Part shown: positions 1 to 6,281 of the stretch, piece after piece | How positions within the stretch are numbered: the first letter of the stretch is position 1 | Layout: the number at the start of each line of letters is the position of its first letter | The notes under the pieces: generated by a model | Databases searched by the model: none | Told to the model about the DNA's origin: nothing | The model's input: the letters and a program-made list of their open reading frames with translations, nothing else | Source of the DNA: JBFKAV01 sp041621405 | GTDB taxonomy: Bacteria > Pseudomonadota > Alphaproteobacteria > Rhodobacterales > Rhodobacteraceae | Direction: 5' to 3' | Length of the DNA stretch: 8,866 nucleotides | Assembly: GCA_041621405.1 (NCBI GenBank) | Contig: JBFKAV010000143.1 | Coordinates: 1 to 8,866 of the forward strand | Translations under genes and position numbers: made by a program

Positions 1-1121
1 CGCGGGTCGACAAGCTGCTCGATCTCGGCCTGGTCGAGGAGGCCAGCGCGCTGCTCGAGCGTGCCGGCGCGACCACGCCGGAGTTGTTCCGCCGGGCATT
101 CGACGTGGCGCTCCTGCTCGGCCGCGAGAACGAGGCCTGCGCGGCGATGCGTGCCCGTCCCGACGTGGCACCCACCTTCCCGGCGCGCATATTCTGCCTG
201 GCTCGAGGCGGCGACTGGGCGGCCGCCGCGCTCACTCTGGGCACCGCCGGCGCCCTGGGCCAGATCACGCCGGAAGAGGAGGCTCTGCTCGCCCGCTTCC
301 TCGACCCCGACCTGTTCGAGGGCGAGCCGCCGCTGCAGCCGCCGGCGCGTCCCACGCCGCTCGTGTTTCGGCTGCACGAGGCGGTGGGCGAGCCCTTGCC
401 TGCGGCCACGCTGCCGCGCGCCTTCGCCCATGCCGACCTGCGCTCCACGTCGGGCTGGAAGGCGCAGATCGAGGCGGCCGAGCGGCTGGCGCGCACCGGC
501 GCCCTCGATCCCAACCGCCTGCTCGCGCTCTATGCCGAACGGCTTCCCGCCGCCTCGGGCGGCGTCTGGGAGCGGGTCGCCGCAGTGCAGGCGCTTGACG
601 CCGCAATCGCCTCCGGCGATGCGGACAAGGTGGCACGCGCGCTCCCCTTGGCCTGGCAGGTGATGCACGAAGGCGGGCTCGCGCCGGTGCTCGGCGCGCT
701 CTACGGCGATCGGATCCGTGCGCTGCCGCTCTCCGGTGCGGCGGCCGGCCTCGGCTTCCGCCTCGCGCTCCTGTCGCCCGCCTACGAGGCCGCGGCCGCC
801 GGCCACGCCCCCGCGGACCGCGACGAAGAGCTCCTGCGGGCAATCGCGCGCGGTCTGCCGCTGCCGCGCGCCGAGGGCATGGCGCAGCTTGCGCTCTCCG
901 GGCTCGCCCAAGGCGCGCTTCCGCCTGCACGGGCCGCAATGCTGCTGCGGTCGGAGCGCCTCGGCGAGGCGCTGCTCATCGCGCTCGACGACCTCGCCGC
1001 CGGCCGAGCAGGCGATCCGCGCAGGATATCCGAGGCGCTGGCCACCCTCCGGGCCGTCGGGCTCGAATCCACGGCACGTCGGGCGGCGCTCGAATACCTC
1101 ATTCTGGCGGAGCCGGCATGA
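1..1121 (+). CDS. Conserved-looking hypothetical protein, Ala/Leu-rich helical, 5'-truncated by the window
   Basis: The reading frame is open from the first full codon at position 3 to the TGA at 1119-1121, giving 372 visible residues. The true start lies upstream: the first internal Met (position 84) is preceded by good in-frame coding sequence (VDKLLDLGLVEEASALLERA), so it should not be used as the start. I do not recognise a catalytic motif. The protein is rich in Ala, Leu and Arg and is predicted by eye to be mostly short amphipathic helices (for example GLVEEASALLERA, FDVALLLGRENEACAAMRAR), which suggests a TPR-like or alpha-solenoid scaffold. No signal peptide can be judged because the N-terminus is missing. 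The stop overlaps the xerD start in ATGA, with GGAG for xerD inside this gene, so the two are probably translationally coupled. Any functional link to recombination is inference only. I am sure it is coding and unsure of its role. Confidence 0.8.
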   Translation, partial: RVDKLLDLGLVEEASALLERAGATTPELFRRAFDVALLLGRENEACAAMRARPDVAPTFPARIFCLARGGDWAAAALTLGTAGALGQITPEEEALLARFLDPDLFEGEPPLQPPARPTPLVFRLHEAVGEPLPAATLPRAFAHADLRSTSGWKAQIEAAERLARTGALDPNRLLALYAERLPAASGGVWERVAAVQALDAAIASGDADKVARALPLAWQVMHEGGLAPVLGALYGDRIRALPLSGAAAGLGFRLALLSPAYEAAAAGHAPADRDEELLRAIARGLPLPRAEGMAQLALSGLAQGALPPARAAMLLRSERLGEALLIALDDLAAGRAGDPRRISEALATLRAVGLESTARRAALEYLILAEPA

Positions 1122-2056
1122 GCGCCCCGTCCGGAGGACGCTGGATCTCGGCTTTCCTCGAGGCCGCCGCGGCCGAACGGGGCGCCGCGCGGAACACGCT
1201 GCTCGCCTATGGCCGCGACCTTGCGGACTTCGATGCCTGGCTCGGAGGCCACGGATCGAGCCTCGCCGCGGCAGGCCAGGGCGAGGTCGAGGCCTATCTC
1301 GCGTCCTGCGACGCCGCCGGGCTCTCCCGCGCCACACGGGCGCGGCGGCTCTCGGCGATCCGCCAGCTCTACCGCTTCGCCTTCGAGGAGGGCTGGCGCG
1401 ACAGCAACCCAGCCCTTCGCATCCGCGGCCCGGCCCGGGAAAGGCGCCTGCCCGGCACCCTCTCCGAGGCCGAGGTCGATCGCCTGCTCGAAGCCGCCGC
1501 CGGCCACGGCCGCGGGACGGAGGACCGGCTCCGCAATGCCTGCCTGATGCAGCTGCTCTACGCCACGGGCATGCGGGTGAGCGAACTGGTCACCCTCCCC
1601 GTGGCCGCCGCGCGCGGCGATCCCCGGATGCTGCTCGTCAGGGGCAAGGGCGGCAAGGAGCGGATGGTGCCGCTCTCGCCCCCCGCCCGCGCGGCGCTTG
1701 CCGCCTGGCTTCAGGCCCGCGACACGGCGGAGGCGGCGGCACGCGCCGAGGGCCGGCCCGCCTCTCCCTTCCTCTTTCCGTTCGCGAGCAAGGCCGGGCA
1801 TCTGTCGCGCAACCTCTACTTCGCGCATCTGAAGGCGATCGCCGCCGCCGCCGGGCTCGATCCGGCGAAGGTCAGCCCGCACAAGCTTCGCCACGCCTTC
1901 GCCACGCATCTCCTGGCCCGCGGCGCCGATCTCCGTTCGATCCAGACGCTCCTCGGCCATGCCGACGTGTCGACCACCGAGATCTACACCCATGTGCTCG
2001 ACGAGCGGCTGAAGGCGCTGGTGTTCGCGCATCACCCCCTGGCGCGCGGCCGCTGA
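1118..2056 (+). CDS. xerD: Site-specific tyrosine recombinase XerD
   Basis: This 312-residue protein is a phage-integrase-family recombinase that, with XerC, resolves chromosome dimers at dif during FtsK-dependent segregation. The N-terminal SAM-like core-binding domain spans about residues 8-100 and the catalytic domain about 113-305. All catalytic residues are present: R153 (ATGMRVSEL), K177 (RGKGGKER), H255 and R258 (HKLRHAFATHLL), H281 (LLGHADVSTT) and the nucleophile Y290 (EIYTHV). Their spacing (24, 3, 23 and 9 residues between R-K, H-R, R-H and H-Y) matches E. coli XerD. The segment HAFATHLLARGADLR and the C-terminal HHPLA favour XerD over XerC. The ATG at 1118 overlaps the previous stop, with GGAG five bases upstream. 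There is no integrase-like context (no att sites, excisionase or phage genes), so this is a housekeeping copy. Confidence 0.94.
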   Translation: MSAPSGGRWISAFLEAAAAERGAARNTLLAYGRDLADFDAWLGGHGSSLAAAGQGEVEAYLASCDAAGLSRATRARRLSAIRQLYRFAFEEGWRDSNPALRIRGPARERRLPGTLSEAEVDRLLEAAAGHGRGTEDRLRNACLMQLLYATGMRVSELVTLPVAAARGDPRMLLVRGKGGKERMVPLSPPARAALAAWLQARDTAEAAARAEGRPASPFLFPFASKAGHLSRNLYFAHLKAIAAAAGLDPAKVSPHKLRHAFATHLLARGADLRSIQTLLGHADVSTTEIYTHVLDERLKALVFAHHPLARGR

Positions 2057-2126
2057 GGTCCTCGGCTGGAGACCTGGCGGCGAATATGCCAAAGGAGGGC
2101 GCGGATTCTGGGGCCGGGAGACGGAC

Positions 2127-3239
2127 ATGGCCGAAACGGTGCGAGTGGAGCTCGGTGAGCGGGCCTACGATGTCAGGATCGGGTCCGGGCTGATCGCCCG
2201 CGCCGGGGCCGAGATCGCGCCGCTGGTGAAGCGCCGCCGGGTAGCGGTGATCACCGACGAGACCGTGGCCGGCCTTCACCTCGCCGCCCTCACCGAGGCA
2301 CTTGCCGCCGAGGGCATCGAGGCGCCTGCGCTGGCGCTGCCGCCGGGCGAAGCGACCAAGAGCTGGGCCGGGCTCGAGCGGGCGGTCGAGTGGCTGATCG
2401 CCGAGAAGGTCGAGCGCCGCGACGTGGTGGTTGCGCTCGGCGGCGGCGTGATCGGCGATCTCGCGGGCTTCGCCGCCGCGATCCTGCGCCGCGGGGTGCG
2501 CTTCGTCCAGATCCCGACCACGCTCCTCGCCCAGGTCGACAGCTCGGTCGGTGGCAAGACCGGGATCAACTCGACGAAGGGCAAGAACCTGATCGGTGCC
2601 TTCCACCAGCCCTCGCTGGTCCTGGCCGACATCGGTGCGCTTTCCACTTTGGCGCCCCGCGACTTCCTCGCCGGCTACGGCGAGGTGGCGAAATACGGCC
2701 TCCTCGGTGATGCCGACTTCTTCGCTTGGCTCGAGGCGAACGGCCCCGCGCTGGCTGGGGGTGACGAGGAACTCCGCGCCCAGGCCGTGCGCCGCTCGGT
2801 CGAGATGAAGGCACGCATCGTCGAGCGTGACGAGACCGAGGAGGGCGAACGCGCGCTCCTCAATCTCGGCCACACCTTCGCCCATGCGCTCGAGGCCGCC
2901 ACCGGCTATTCCAACCGCCTGCTGCACGGCGAGGCGGTGGCGATCGGCTGCGCGCTGGCCTTCGAGCTCTCCGCCCGCCTCGGGCTCTGCGCGCAGGAGG
3001 AGCCCTCCCGCGTCCGCGCCCATCTCGCCGCGATGGGGATGAGGCGCGACCTTGCCGACATCCCCGGCGAGATTCCGGGGCCGGAGGGGCTTCTGGCGCT
3101 GATGGCACAGGACAAGAAGGTGATCGACGGCCGGCTCCGGTTCATCCTTGCGCGCGGCATCGGCGCGGCCTTCGTGGCCGAGGACGTGCCCCCCGAGGCC
3201 GTGCGGTCGCTCCTCGCCGAGGCACTGGCGGCGCGCTGA
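2127..3239 (+). CDS. aroB: 3-dehydroquinate synthase
   Basis: This 370-residue cytoplasmic enzyme converts DAHP to 3-dehydroquinate, the second step of the shikimate pathway, using NAD+ and a divalent metal. Family signatures are complete: PPGEATKSW (72-80), the NAD-binding GGGVIGDLAGF (105-115), QIPTTLLAQVDSSVGGKTGIN (128-148), KNLIGAFHQP (153-162), AGYGEVAKYGLL (182-193), NLGHTFAHALE (246-256) and LLHGEAVAIG (265-274). Predicted metal ligands are E186, H249 and H267, matching the family's E-H-H set. The ATG at 2127 has GGGAG (2116-2120) six bases upstream, and no in-frame start lies upstream in the gap. Length is normal. It follows xerD by 70 nt with no clear terminator or promoter between them, so read-through is possible. 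In many proteobacteria aroK directly precedes aroB; here it does not. Confidence 0.96.
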   Translation: MAETVRVELGERAYDVRIGSGLIARAGAEIAPLVKRRRVAVITDETVAGLHLAALTEALAAEGIEAPALALPPGEATKSWAGLERAVEWLIAEKVERRDVVVALGGGVIGDLAGFAAAILRRGVRFVQIPTTLLAQVDSSVGGKTGINSTKGKNLIGAFHQPSLVLADIGALSTLAPRDFLAGYGEVAKYGLLGDADFFAWLEANGPALAGGDEELRAQAVRRSVEMKARIVERDETEEGERALLNLGHTFAHALEAATGYSNRLLHGEAVAIGCALAFELSARLGLCAQEEPSRVRAHLAAMGMRRDLADIPGEIPGPEGLLALMAQDKKVIDGRLRFILARGIGAAFVAEDVPPEAVRSLLAEALAAR

Positions 3240-3249
3240 AGGCCGGCCC

Positions 3250-3822
3250 TCAGAGGAGACCGCGCTCGCCGTATTTCAGCACCACCGGCACGACAAGCTC
3301 CTCCTCGTCGACGAGGTGCCGGTCGAGCAGCCGCTCGAGCCCAGCGAGATGCCAAAGGAATCCGACACCGGCATCGATCGCGTCCTCGCCCTCCTGCAAC
3401 AGCCCGATCAATCCCATTGCCGCGTCGGCGAAGGCGGCGAGGTGATGGTCGAGCGTCTGGTGGTCGCGCTCCAGCATCTCGAAGCCGCGCAAGAGCCGCG
3501 GCTCGGTTCGGGCGAGAACGGGGAAATAGTGCGCATCTTCGATCCGGTGGTGACCATGGAGCTCGTCCACGAGCATCGAACCGAGCCGGGCGAGGCGCTG
3601 ACCGTAGGCCGCCGGCTCGATCGCCCGGTCCAGAAGCCGCTCCCCGTCTTCGGCCAGGACCGTGGTCAGCCGCCGGAACGCGAGGTGGCGCTCGAGCCAG
3701 AACCGCACCAGCCCCTCGAAGTGCGGGTCGGCCTCCCAGGCTTCGCGCGGGTAGTCCTGAAGCAGCAATCGCAGCGCGTCGGGCAGGCGGTCGCGGGTGT
3801 CGAGCGCCAAGGGATCGGTCAT
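3250..3822 (-). CDS. Hemerythrin-domain (HHE) protein
   Basis: This is a 190-residue soluble four-helix-bundle protein. Hemerythrin-like proteins bind a non-haem di-iron centre and act in O2, NO or iron sensing, storage or detoxification; which role applies here is unknown. The ligand pattern is visible in order: H46 (ERHLAFRR), H91 or H92 with E95 (HHRIEDAHYFPVL), H121 (ERDHQTLDHHL), and H169 with E173/E174 (DRHLVDEEELVVP). This fits the H...HxxxE...H...HxxxE/D arrangement, although paired histidines (91/92, 126/127) leave the exact ligands open. There is no signal peptide or membrane segment. The start ATG overlaps the stop of the DedA gene (ATGA), which fixes it well. It is the last gene of the - strand series and converges on aroB with 10 nt between stops. 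Confidence 0.85.
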   Translation of the reverse strand: MTDPLALDTRDRLPDALRLLLQDYPREAWEADPHFEGLVRFWLERHLAFRRLTTVLAEDGERLLDRAIEPAAYGQRLARLGSMLVDELHGHHRIEDAHYFPVLARTEPRLLRGFEMLERDHQTLDHHLAAFADAAMGLIGLLQEGEDAIDAGVGFLWHLAGLERLLDRHLVDEEELVVPVVLKYGERGLL

Positions 3823-4424
3823 CGGCCGGGCCGCTCCGGGCGGCGCCAGAGCGCGCGGAGCCGGAGCCCGAGCCCCGTCGCGACTGCTCCCGCCGCCAAG
3901 GCGCCGCTGGCGCTGCCGAGAACCTGGCCCAGAGCCACGATCCGGTCGGCGAAGGCGAAGCCGAGGCCGGTGTAGACCCCGACCCAGAGCGCCTCGCCGG
4001 CAAGGTCGGGCGGGGTGAAGCGGCGGTAGCTCATCCCCGCCGCGCCTCCGGCGAGGTTCACGTAGGGCCCGAGCGGCGAAAAGAGCCAGCGCGACAGGAA
4101 CACCGCCGCCGCGCCCCGGGCGCAGATGTAGTCGGCGGCACGGGCGATCAGGGCGGCGCGCGCCGGCGCCCGCGACAGCCGGGCAAGGAGTGCCGCCCCG
4201 GCGCTGCGGCCGACGAGGAATCCCGCGTGGTCGCCCAGGACCGCGCCCGCGAAGGCCGCGGCCGCAACCTGCCAGAGCACGAGGTCGCCCGCGGCCGCGA
4301 ATCCGCCCGCGGCGAGCATCACCAGCGAGGCGGGAACGGGAAGCGCCAGGCAGGATAGGAGCGTGGTGCCGGCCACCAGCCAGAGCCCCCAGACCGGCAC
4401 GAGGGGCAGGAGCCACTCGGTCAT
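3819..4424 (-). CDS. DedA-family (VTT-domain) membrane protein
   Basis: This 201-residue polytopic inner-membrane protein belongs to the DedA/VTT (SNARE-associated Golgi protein) family. Members are needed for envelope homeostasis, and several have been linked to lipid-carrier or phospholipid translocation and to stress resistance. Hydrophobic stretches at about 5-24, 28-46, 49-72, 105-130, 142-164 and 166-187 suit a membrane-embedded re-entrant fold. Family motifs are seen: LPVPASLVMLAAGG (28-41), GAVLGDHAGFLVGRSAG (60-76, the G-x-x-x-GD segment) and FLSRWLFSPLGPYVNLAGGAAGM followed by YRRF (109-136). The start at 4424 overlaps the upstream gene's stop and the 3' end overlaps the hemerythrin gene, each by 4 nt. 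A longer open frame to 4793 exists, but it only reads out of frame through the upstream gene and was not used. It is a divergent member, so the substrate cannot be predicted. Confidence 0.88.
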   Translation of the reverse strand: MTEWLLPLVPVWGLWLVAGTTLLSCLALPVPASLVMLAAGGFAAAGDLVLWQVAAAAFAGAVLGDHAGFLVGRSAGAALLARLSRAPARAALIARAADYICARGAAAVFLSRWLFSPLGPYVNLAGGAAGMSYRRFTPPDLAGEALWVGVYTGLGFAFADRIVALGQVLGSASGALAAGAVATGLGLRLRALWRRPERPGR

Positions 4425-4765
4425 TCGCCCAACCGCGCCTCGGCGATGGCCGCCATCAGCTCGGCCTCGAGCTCTGCGAGCGGCACGCCCCTCGCCGCCG
4501 CGATCTCTCCGAGCGTCCGACCGCGCGCCTCGCCCGGCTCGAGCCCGAGCACCGCCCCGACCAGTTCGCGCTCCACTTGCCAGGACTGCGCGACGTAGCC
4601 CGGCGTCATCCAGCCCTCGATCGCGAGGTCGCGCCGGGCGGGGTCGGACCAATAGACCCAGAAAACCGCGGTGCGCACGAGGAAGAACAAGGTCACCGCC
4701 AGCGCGGCCGCGAAGGCCAGAAGCACCAGGCGGTGCTCGTGCCAGAGCCGGGCGAAGGTGCTCAC
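4421..4765 (-). CDS. Small single-pass membrane protein of unknown function
   Basis: This 114-residue protein has one strong transmembrane helix at about residues 13-36 (HRLVLLAFAAALAVTLFFLV, then RTAVFWVYW). A 78-residue hydrophilic tail follows, containing GWMTPGYVAQSW (51-62) and an acidic helical C-terminus. I recognise no named domain, but the GWMTPGY segment looks like a conserved block. Because the short N-terminus carries Arg and His residues, an N-in, C-out topology is possible by the positive-inside rule, though R31 after the helix weakens this. The start is GTG at 4763-4765 with no clear Shine-Dalgarno sequence, so a slightly different start cannot be excluded. Its stop overlaps the DedA start (ATGA), indicating coupled translation and perhaps a shared role in the membrane. 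It begins 32 nt downstream of the hairpin element. Confidence 0.75.
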   Translation of the reverse strand: MSTFARLWHEHRLVLLAFAAALAVTLFFLVRTAVFWVYWSDPARRDLAIEGWMTPGYVAQSWQVERELVGAVLGLEPGEARGRTLGEIAAARGVPLAELEAELMAAIAEARLGE

Positions 4766-4796
4766 GGGGCGCCGCCAAGAGCTTGCTCGTCACCCC

Positions 4797-4856
4797 GGTC
4801 CAAATATCCTCGGGGGGAGTCCGGCCGGAGGCCGGACGGGGGGCCGACAGCCCCCC
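4797..4856 (-). repeat. Double-hairpin REP-like intergenic element
   Basis: Two perfect GC hairpins abut each other. In + strand coordinates these are GTCCGGCC-GGA-GGCCGGAC (4819-4837, 8-bp stem) and GGGGGGC-CGACA-GCCCCCC (4838-4856, 7-bp stem). On the - strand, the direction of flanking transcription, they are followed by CCCCCC (4817-4812) and GAGGATATTTGGACC (4811-4797). The G6 at 4812-4817 could instead pair with C6 at 4851-4856, giving an alternative fold. From memory, hairpins followed by CCCCCGAGGATATTTGG recur in intergenic spaces of Rhodobacterales genomes; this cannot be checked here. It sits in the 121-nt gap between the VWA gene and the 114-aa gene. There is no T-tract, so it is not a classical intrinsic terminator; it may stabilise or process the transcript or attenuate read-through. 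Confidence 0.7.
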
Positions 4857-4886
4857 TGGCGCCCGCCACCCGCGCGGCTCCGGATC

Positions 4887-6071
4887 TCATGACCCGAGCT
4901 CCTTCATTCCCCGTGTCAGCCCTTCCAGCGTCATCGGCACCATCCGCCCGCCGAAGATCTCGCGGATCATCCGGGTCGACTGGGTATAGCCCCAGTGCCG
5001 CTCGGGCACCGGGTTGATCCAGAGATGGCCGGGCCACTGCCCGGCCGCGCGCCTGAGCCACGCCTCCCCGGGCTCGGCGTTCCAGTGCTCGTTGGCGCCG
5101 CCGGGATGGGTGATCTCGTAGGGGCTCATCGAGGCGTCGCCCACGAAGATCGCCTTCCAGCCGGGACCGTAGGTTCGGAGCACCTCGGCTGTCGGCATCC
5201 GGGCGTCCCAGCGTCGGCGGTTCTCGCGCCAGACGCCCTCGTAGAGGCAGTTGTGGAAGTAGAAGTGCTCGAGGTGCCGGAACTCGCTGCGGGCGGCGGA
5301 AAAGAGCTCCTCGACGGCCCGCACATGGGGGTCCATCGAGCCGCCGACGTCGAGGAAGAGGAGCACCCGCACCGCGTTCCGCCGCTCCGGCCGGGTCTGC
5401 ACGTCAAGCCAGCCGTGTTCGGCGGTGGCACGGATCGTGCCCGGCAGGTCGAGCTCCTCCGCCGCGCCCTCGCGCGCCCAGCGGCGCAGGCGACGGAGCG
5501 CGATCTTGATCGCCCGCGTGCCGAGCTCGACCTCGTCGTCGAAGTCGTGGAACTCGCGGCGGTCCCAGACCTTCACGGCGCGCTGGTGGCGGCTCTTTTC
5601 CTGGCCGATGCGGACGCCCTCGGGGTTGTAGCCGTAGGCGCCGAAGGGCGAGGTGCCCGCAGTGCCGATCCATTTCGAGCCGCCCTGGTGGCGGCCTTGC
5701 TGCTCGGCGAGGCGCAGCTTCAGCGTCTCCATCAGCTTCTCGAATCCGCCCAGGGCCTCGATCTCGGCCATCTCCTCGGGGCTGAGGTGGCGCTCGGCGA
5801 GCTTGCTCAGCCAGTCCTCGGGCAGATCGAGTGCCGTCACCACCTCGGCCACCGTGATCTCCTCGAGCCCCGCGAACGCCTTCGCGAAGGCGCGGTCGAA
5901 GCGGTCGATGTGACGCTCGTCCTTCACCATCGCAGTGCGGGCGAGGTGGTAGAAGCCCTCGACGTCGTAAGTGACGAGCCCGGCCTTCACCGCTTCCAGG
6001 AAGCTGAGGAACTCGCGCAGCGTCACCGGCACGCCTGTGGCTCTGAGCGTCTCGAAGAAGGGCAGGAACAT
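4887..6071 (-). CDS. CoxE-like VWA-domain protein
   Basis: This 394-residue protein resembles the CoxE-like VWA proteins that usually work with a MoxR-type AAA+ ATPase as a chaperone or metal-insertion pair. The N-terminal helical part (1-120) starts MFLPFFETLRATGVPVTLRE, and a linker follows with GTAGTSPFGAYGYNPEG (136-152). The VWA domain spans about 232-385 with the MIDAS motif D241-V-G-G-S245 (DxGxS instead of DxSxS) and a probable third metal Asp in GDASMSP (D312). The C-terminal STRMIREIFGGRMVPMTLEGL is typical of the group as I remember it. No signal peptide or membrane span is seen, so it is probably cytoplasmic. The ATG at 6071 has GGAGG (6082-6078) six bases upstream. No AAA+ partner gene lies on either side, which is unusual for the type. 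Its target is unknown. Confidence 0.9.
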   Translation of the reverse strand: MFLPFFETLRATGVPVTLREFLSFLEAVKAGLVTYDVEGFYHLARTAMVKDERHIDRFDRAFAKAFAGLEEITVAEVVTALDLPEDWLSKLAERHLSPEEMAEIEALGGFEKLMETLKLRLAEQQGRHQGGSKWIGTAGTSPFGAYGYNPEGVRIGQEKSRHQRAVKVWDRREFHDFDDEVELGTRAIKIALRRLRRWAREGAAEELDLPGTIRATAEHGWLDVQTRPERRNAVRVLLFLDVGGSMDPHVRAVEELFSAARSEFRHLEHFYFHNCLYEGVWRENRRRWDARMPTAEVLRTYGPGWKAIFVGDASMSPYEITHPGGANEHWNAEPGEAWLRRAAGQWPGHLWINPVPERHWGYTQSTRMIREIFGGRMVPMTLEGLTRGMKELGS

Positions 6072-6105
6072 CGGCGGCCTCCGGCGCGTACGGCTCCCCG
6101 GCGGG

Positions 6106-6270
6106 TCAGAGCATGCGCTCGACCAGCACCGTCAGGGCCAGCCCGGCGATGGCGAAGGCGATGCCGAAGGCCACCGCGTATTGCGCGATGTCGAGCCGGC
6201 TGCCCTTCCGCCGCCGTGCGAGAAAGCCGCCCCAGGCCGCGCCGATGAGGAAGGCGACGATGACGATCAT
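6106..6270 (-). CDS. 54-aa small membrane protein
   Basis: A short frame runs from ATG at 6270 to TGA at 6106-6108. The product has two hydrophobic helices, residues 1-17 (MIVIVAFLIGAAWGGFL) and 31-50 (YAVAFGIAFAIAGLALTVLV), separated by a basic loop ARRRKGSRLD (18-27), and ends ERML. The basic loop predicts a hairpin with the loop in the cytoplasm and both termini outside. The start lies 8 nt after the DUF2927 stop, with an AGAGGG ribosome site overlapping that stop, and the VWA gene begins 34 nt after its end. The composition, placement and ribosome site make it a real gene in my view, although no family is recognised. It could anchor or regulate a neighbour, which is inference only. Confidence 0.72.
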   Translation of the reverse strand: MIVIVAFLIGAAWGGFLARRRKGSRLDIAQYAVAFGIAFAIAGLALTVLVERML

Positions 6271-6272
6271 GG

Positions 6273-6281
6273 TCCCTCTCA
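6273..6281 (-). promoter_or_regulatory. Ribosome binding site overlapping the upstream stop codon
   Basis: On the - strand, TGAGAGGGA joins the TGA stop of the DUF2927 gene to an AGAGGG Shine-Dalgarno sequence, followed by CC and the ATG of the 54-aa gene. A ribosome finishing the first gene would cover the start of the second, which supports translational coupling and is the main non-compositional evidence that the small gene is real. The spacing to the ATG is short. Confidence 0.55.

Noticed and set aside
1118..2056. Tyrosine recombinase as the integrase of a mobile element
   Set aside because: The sequence matches XerD in catalytic spacing and C-terminus, and no att repeats, tRNA, phage or transfer genes are present.
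2057..2075. Imperfect stem (GGT..CTC / GAG.ACC) just after xerD
   Set aside because: Six pairs with a bulge and no T-run; too weak to call a terminator.
2082..2099. GAATATGCCAAAGGAGGG as a second copy of the GAGGATATTTGG tail of the 4797-4856 element
   Set aside because: Similarity is limited to a short AT-containing core and there is no adjacent hairpin.
782..2128. 448-codon - strand frame across the first gene and xerD
   Set aside because: Antisense to xerD with all catalytic residues intact; no recognisable protein features.
718..2193. 491-codon + strand frame overlapping xerD
   Set aside because: Arg/Pro/Ser-rich out-of-frame shadow of the hypothetical protein and xerD.
4762..4890. 42-codon - strand frame starting in the VWA stop (ATGA) and ending at the 114-aa gene start
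   Set aside because: It reads straight through the double hairpin element and has low-complexity Gly/Pro/Arg content; the neat overlaps at both ends look coincidental.
4995..6248. 417-codon open frame on the + strand opposite the VWA gene
   Set aside because: It mirrors a well-supported VWA gene and the 54-aa gene; long antisense frames are expected at this GC content, and the translation shows no domain.
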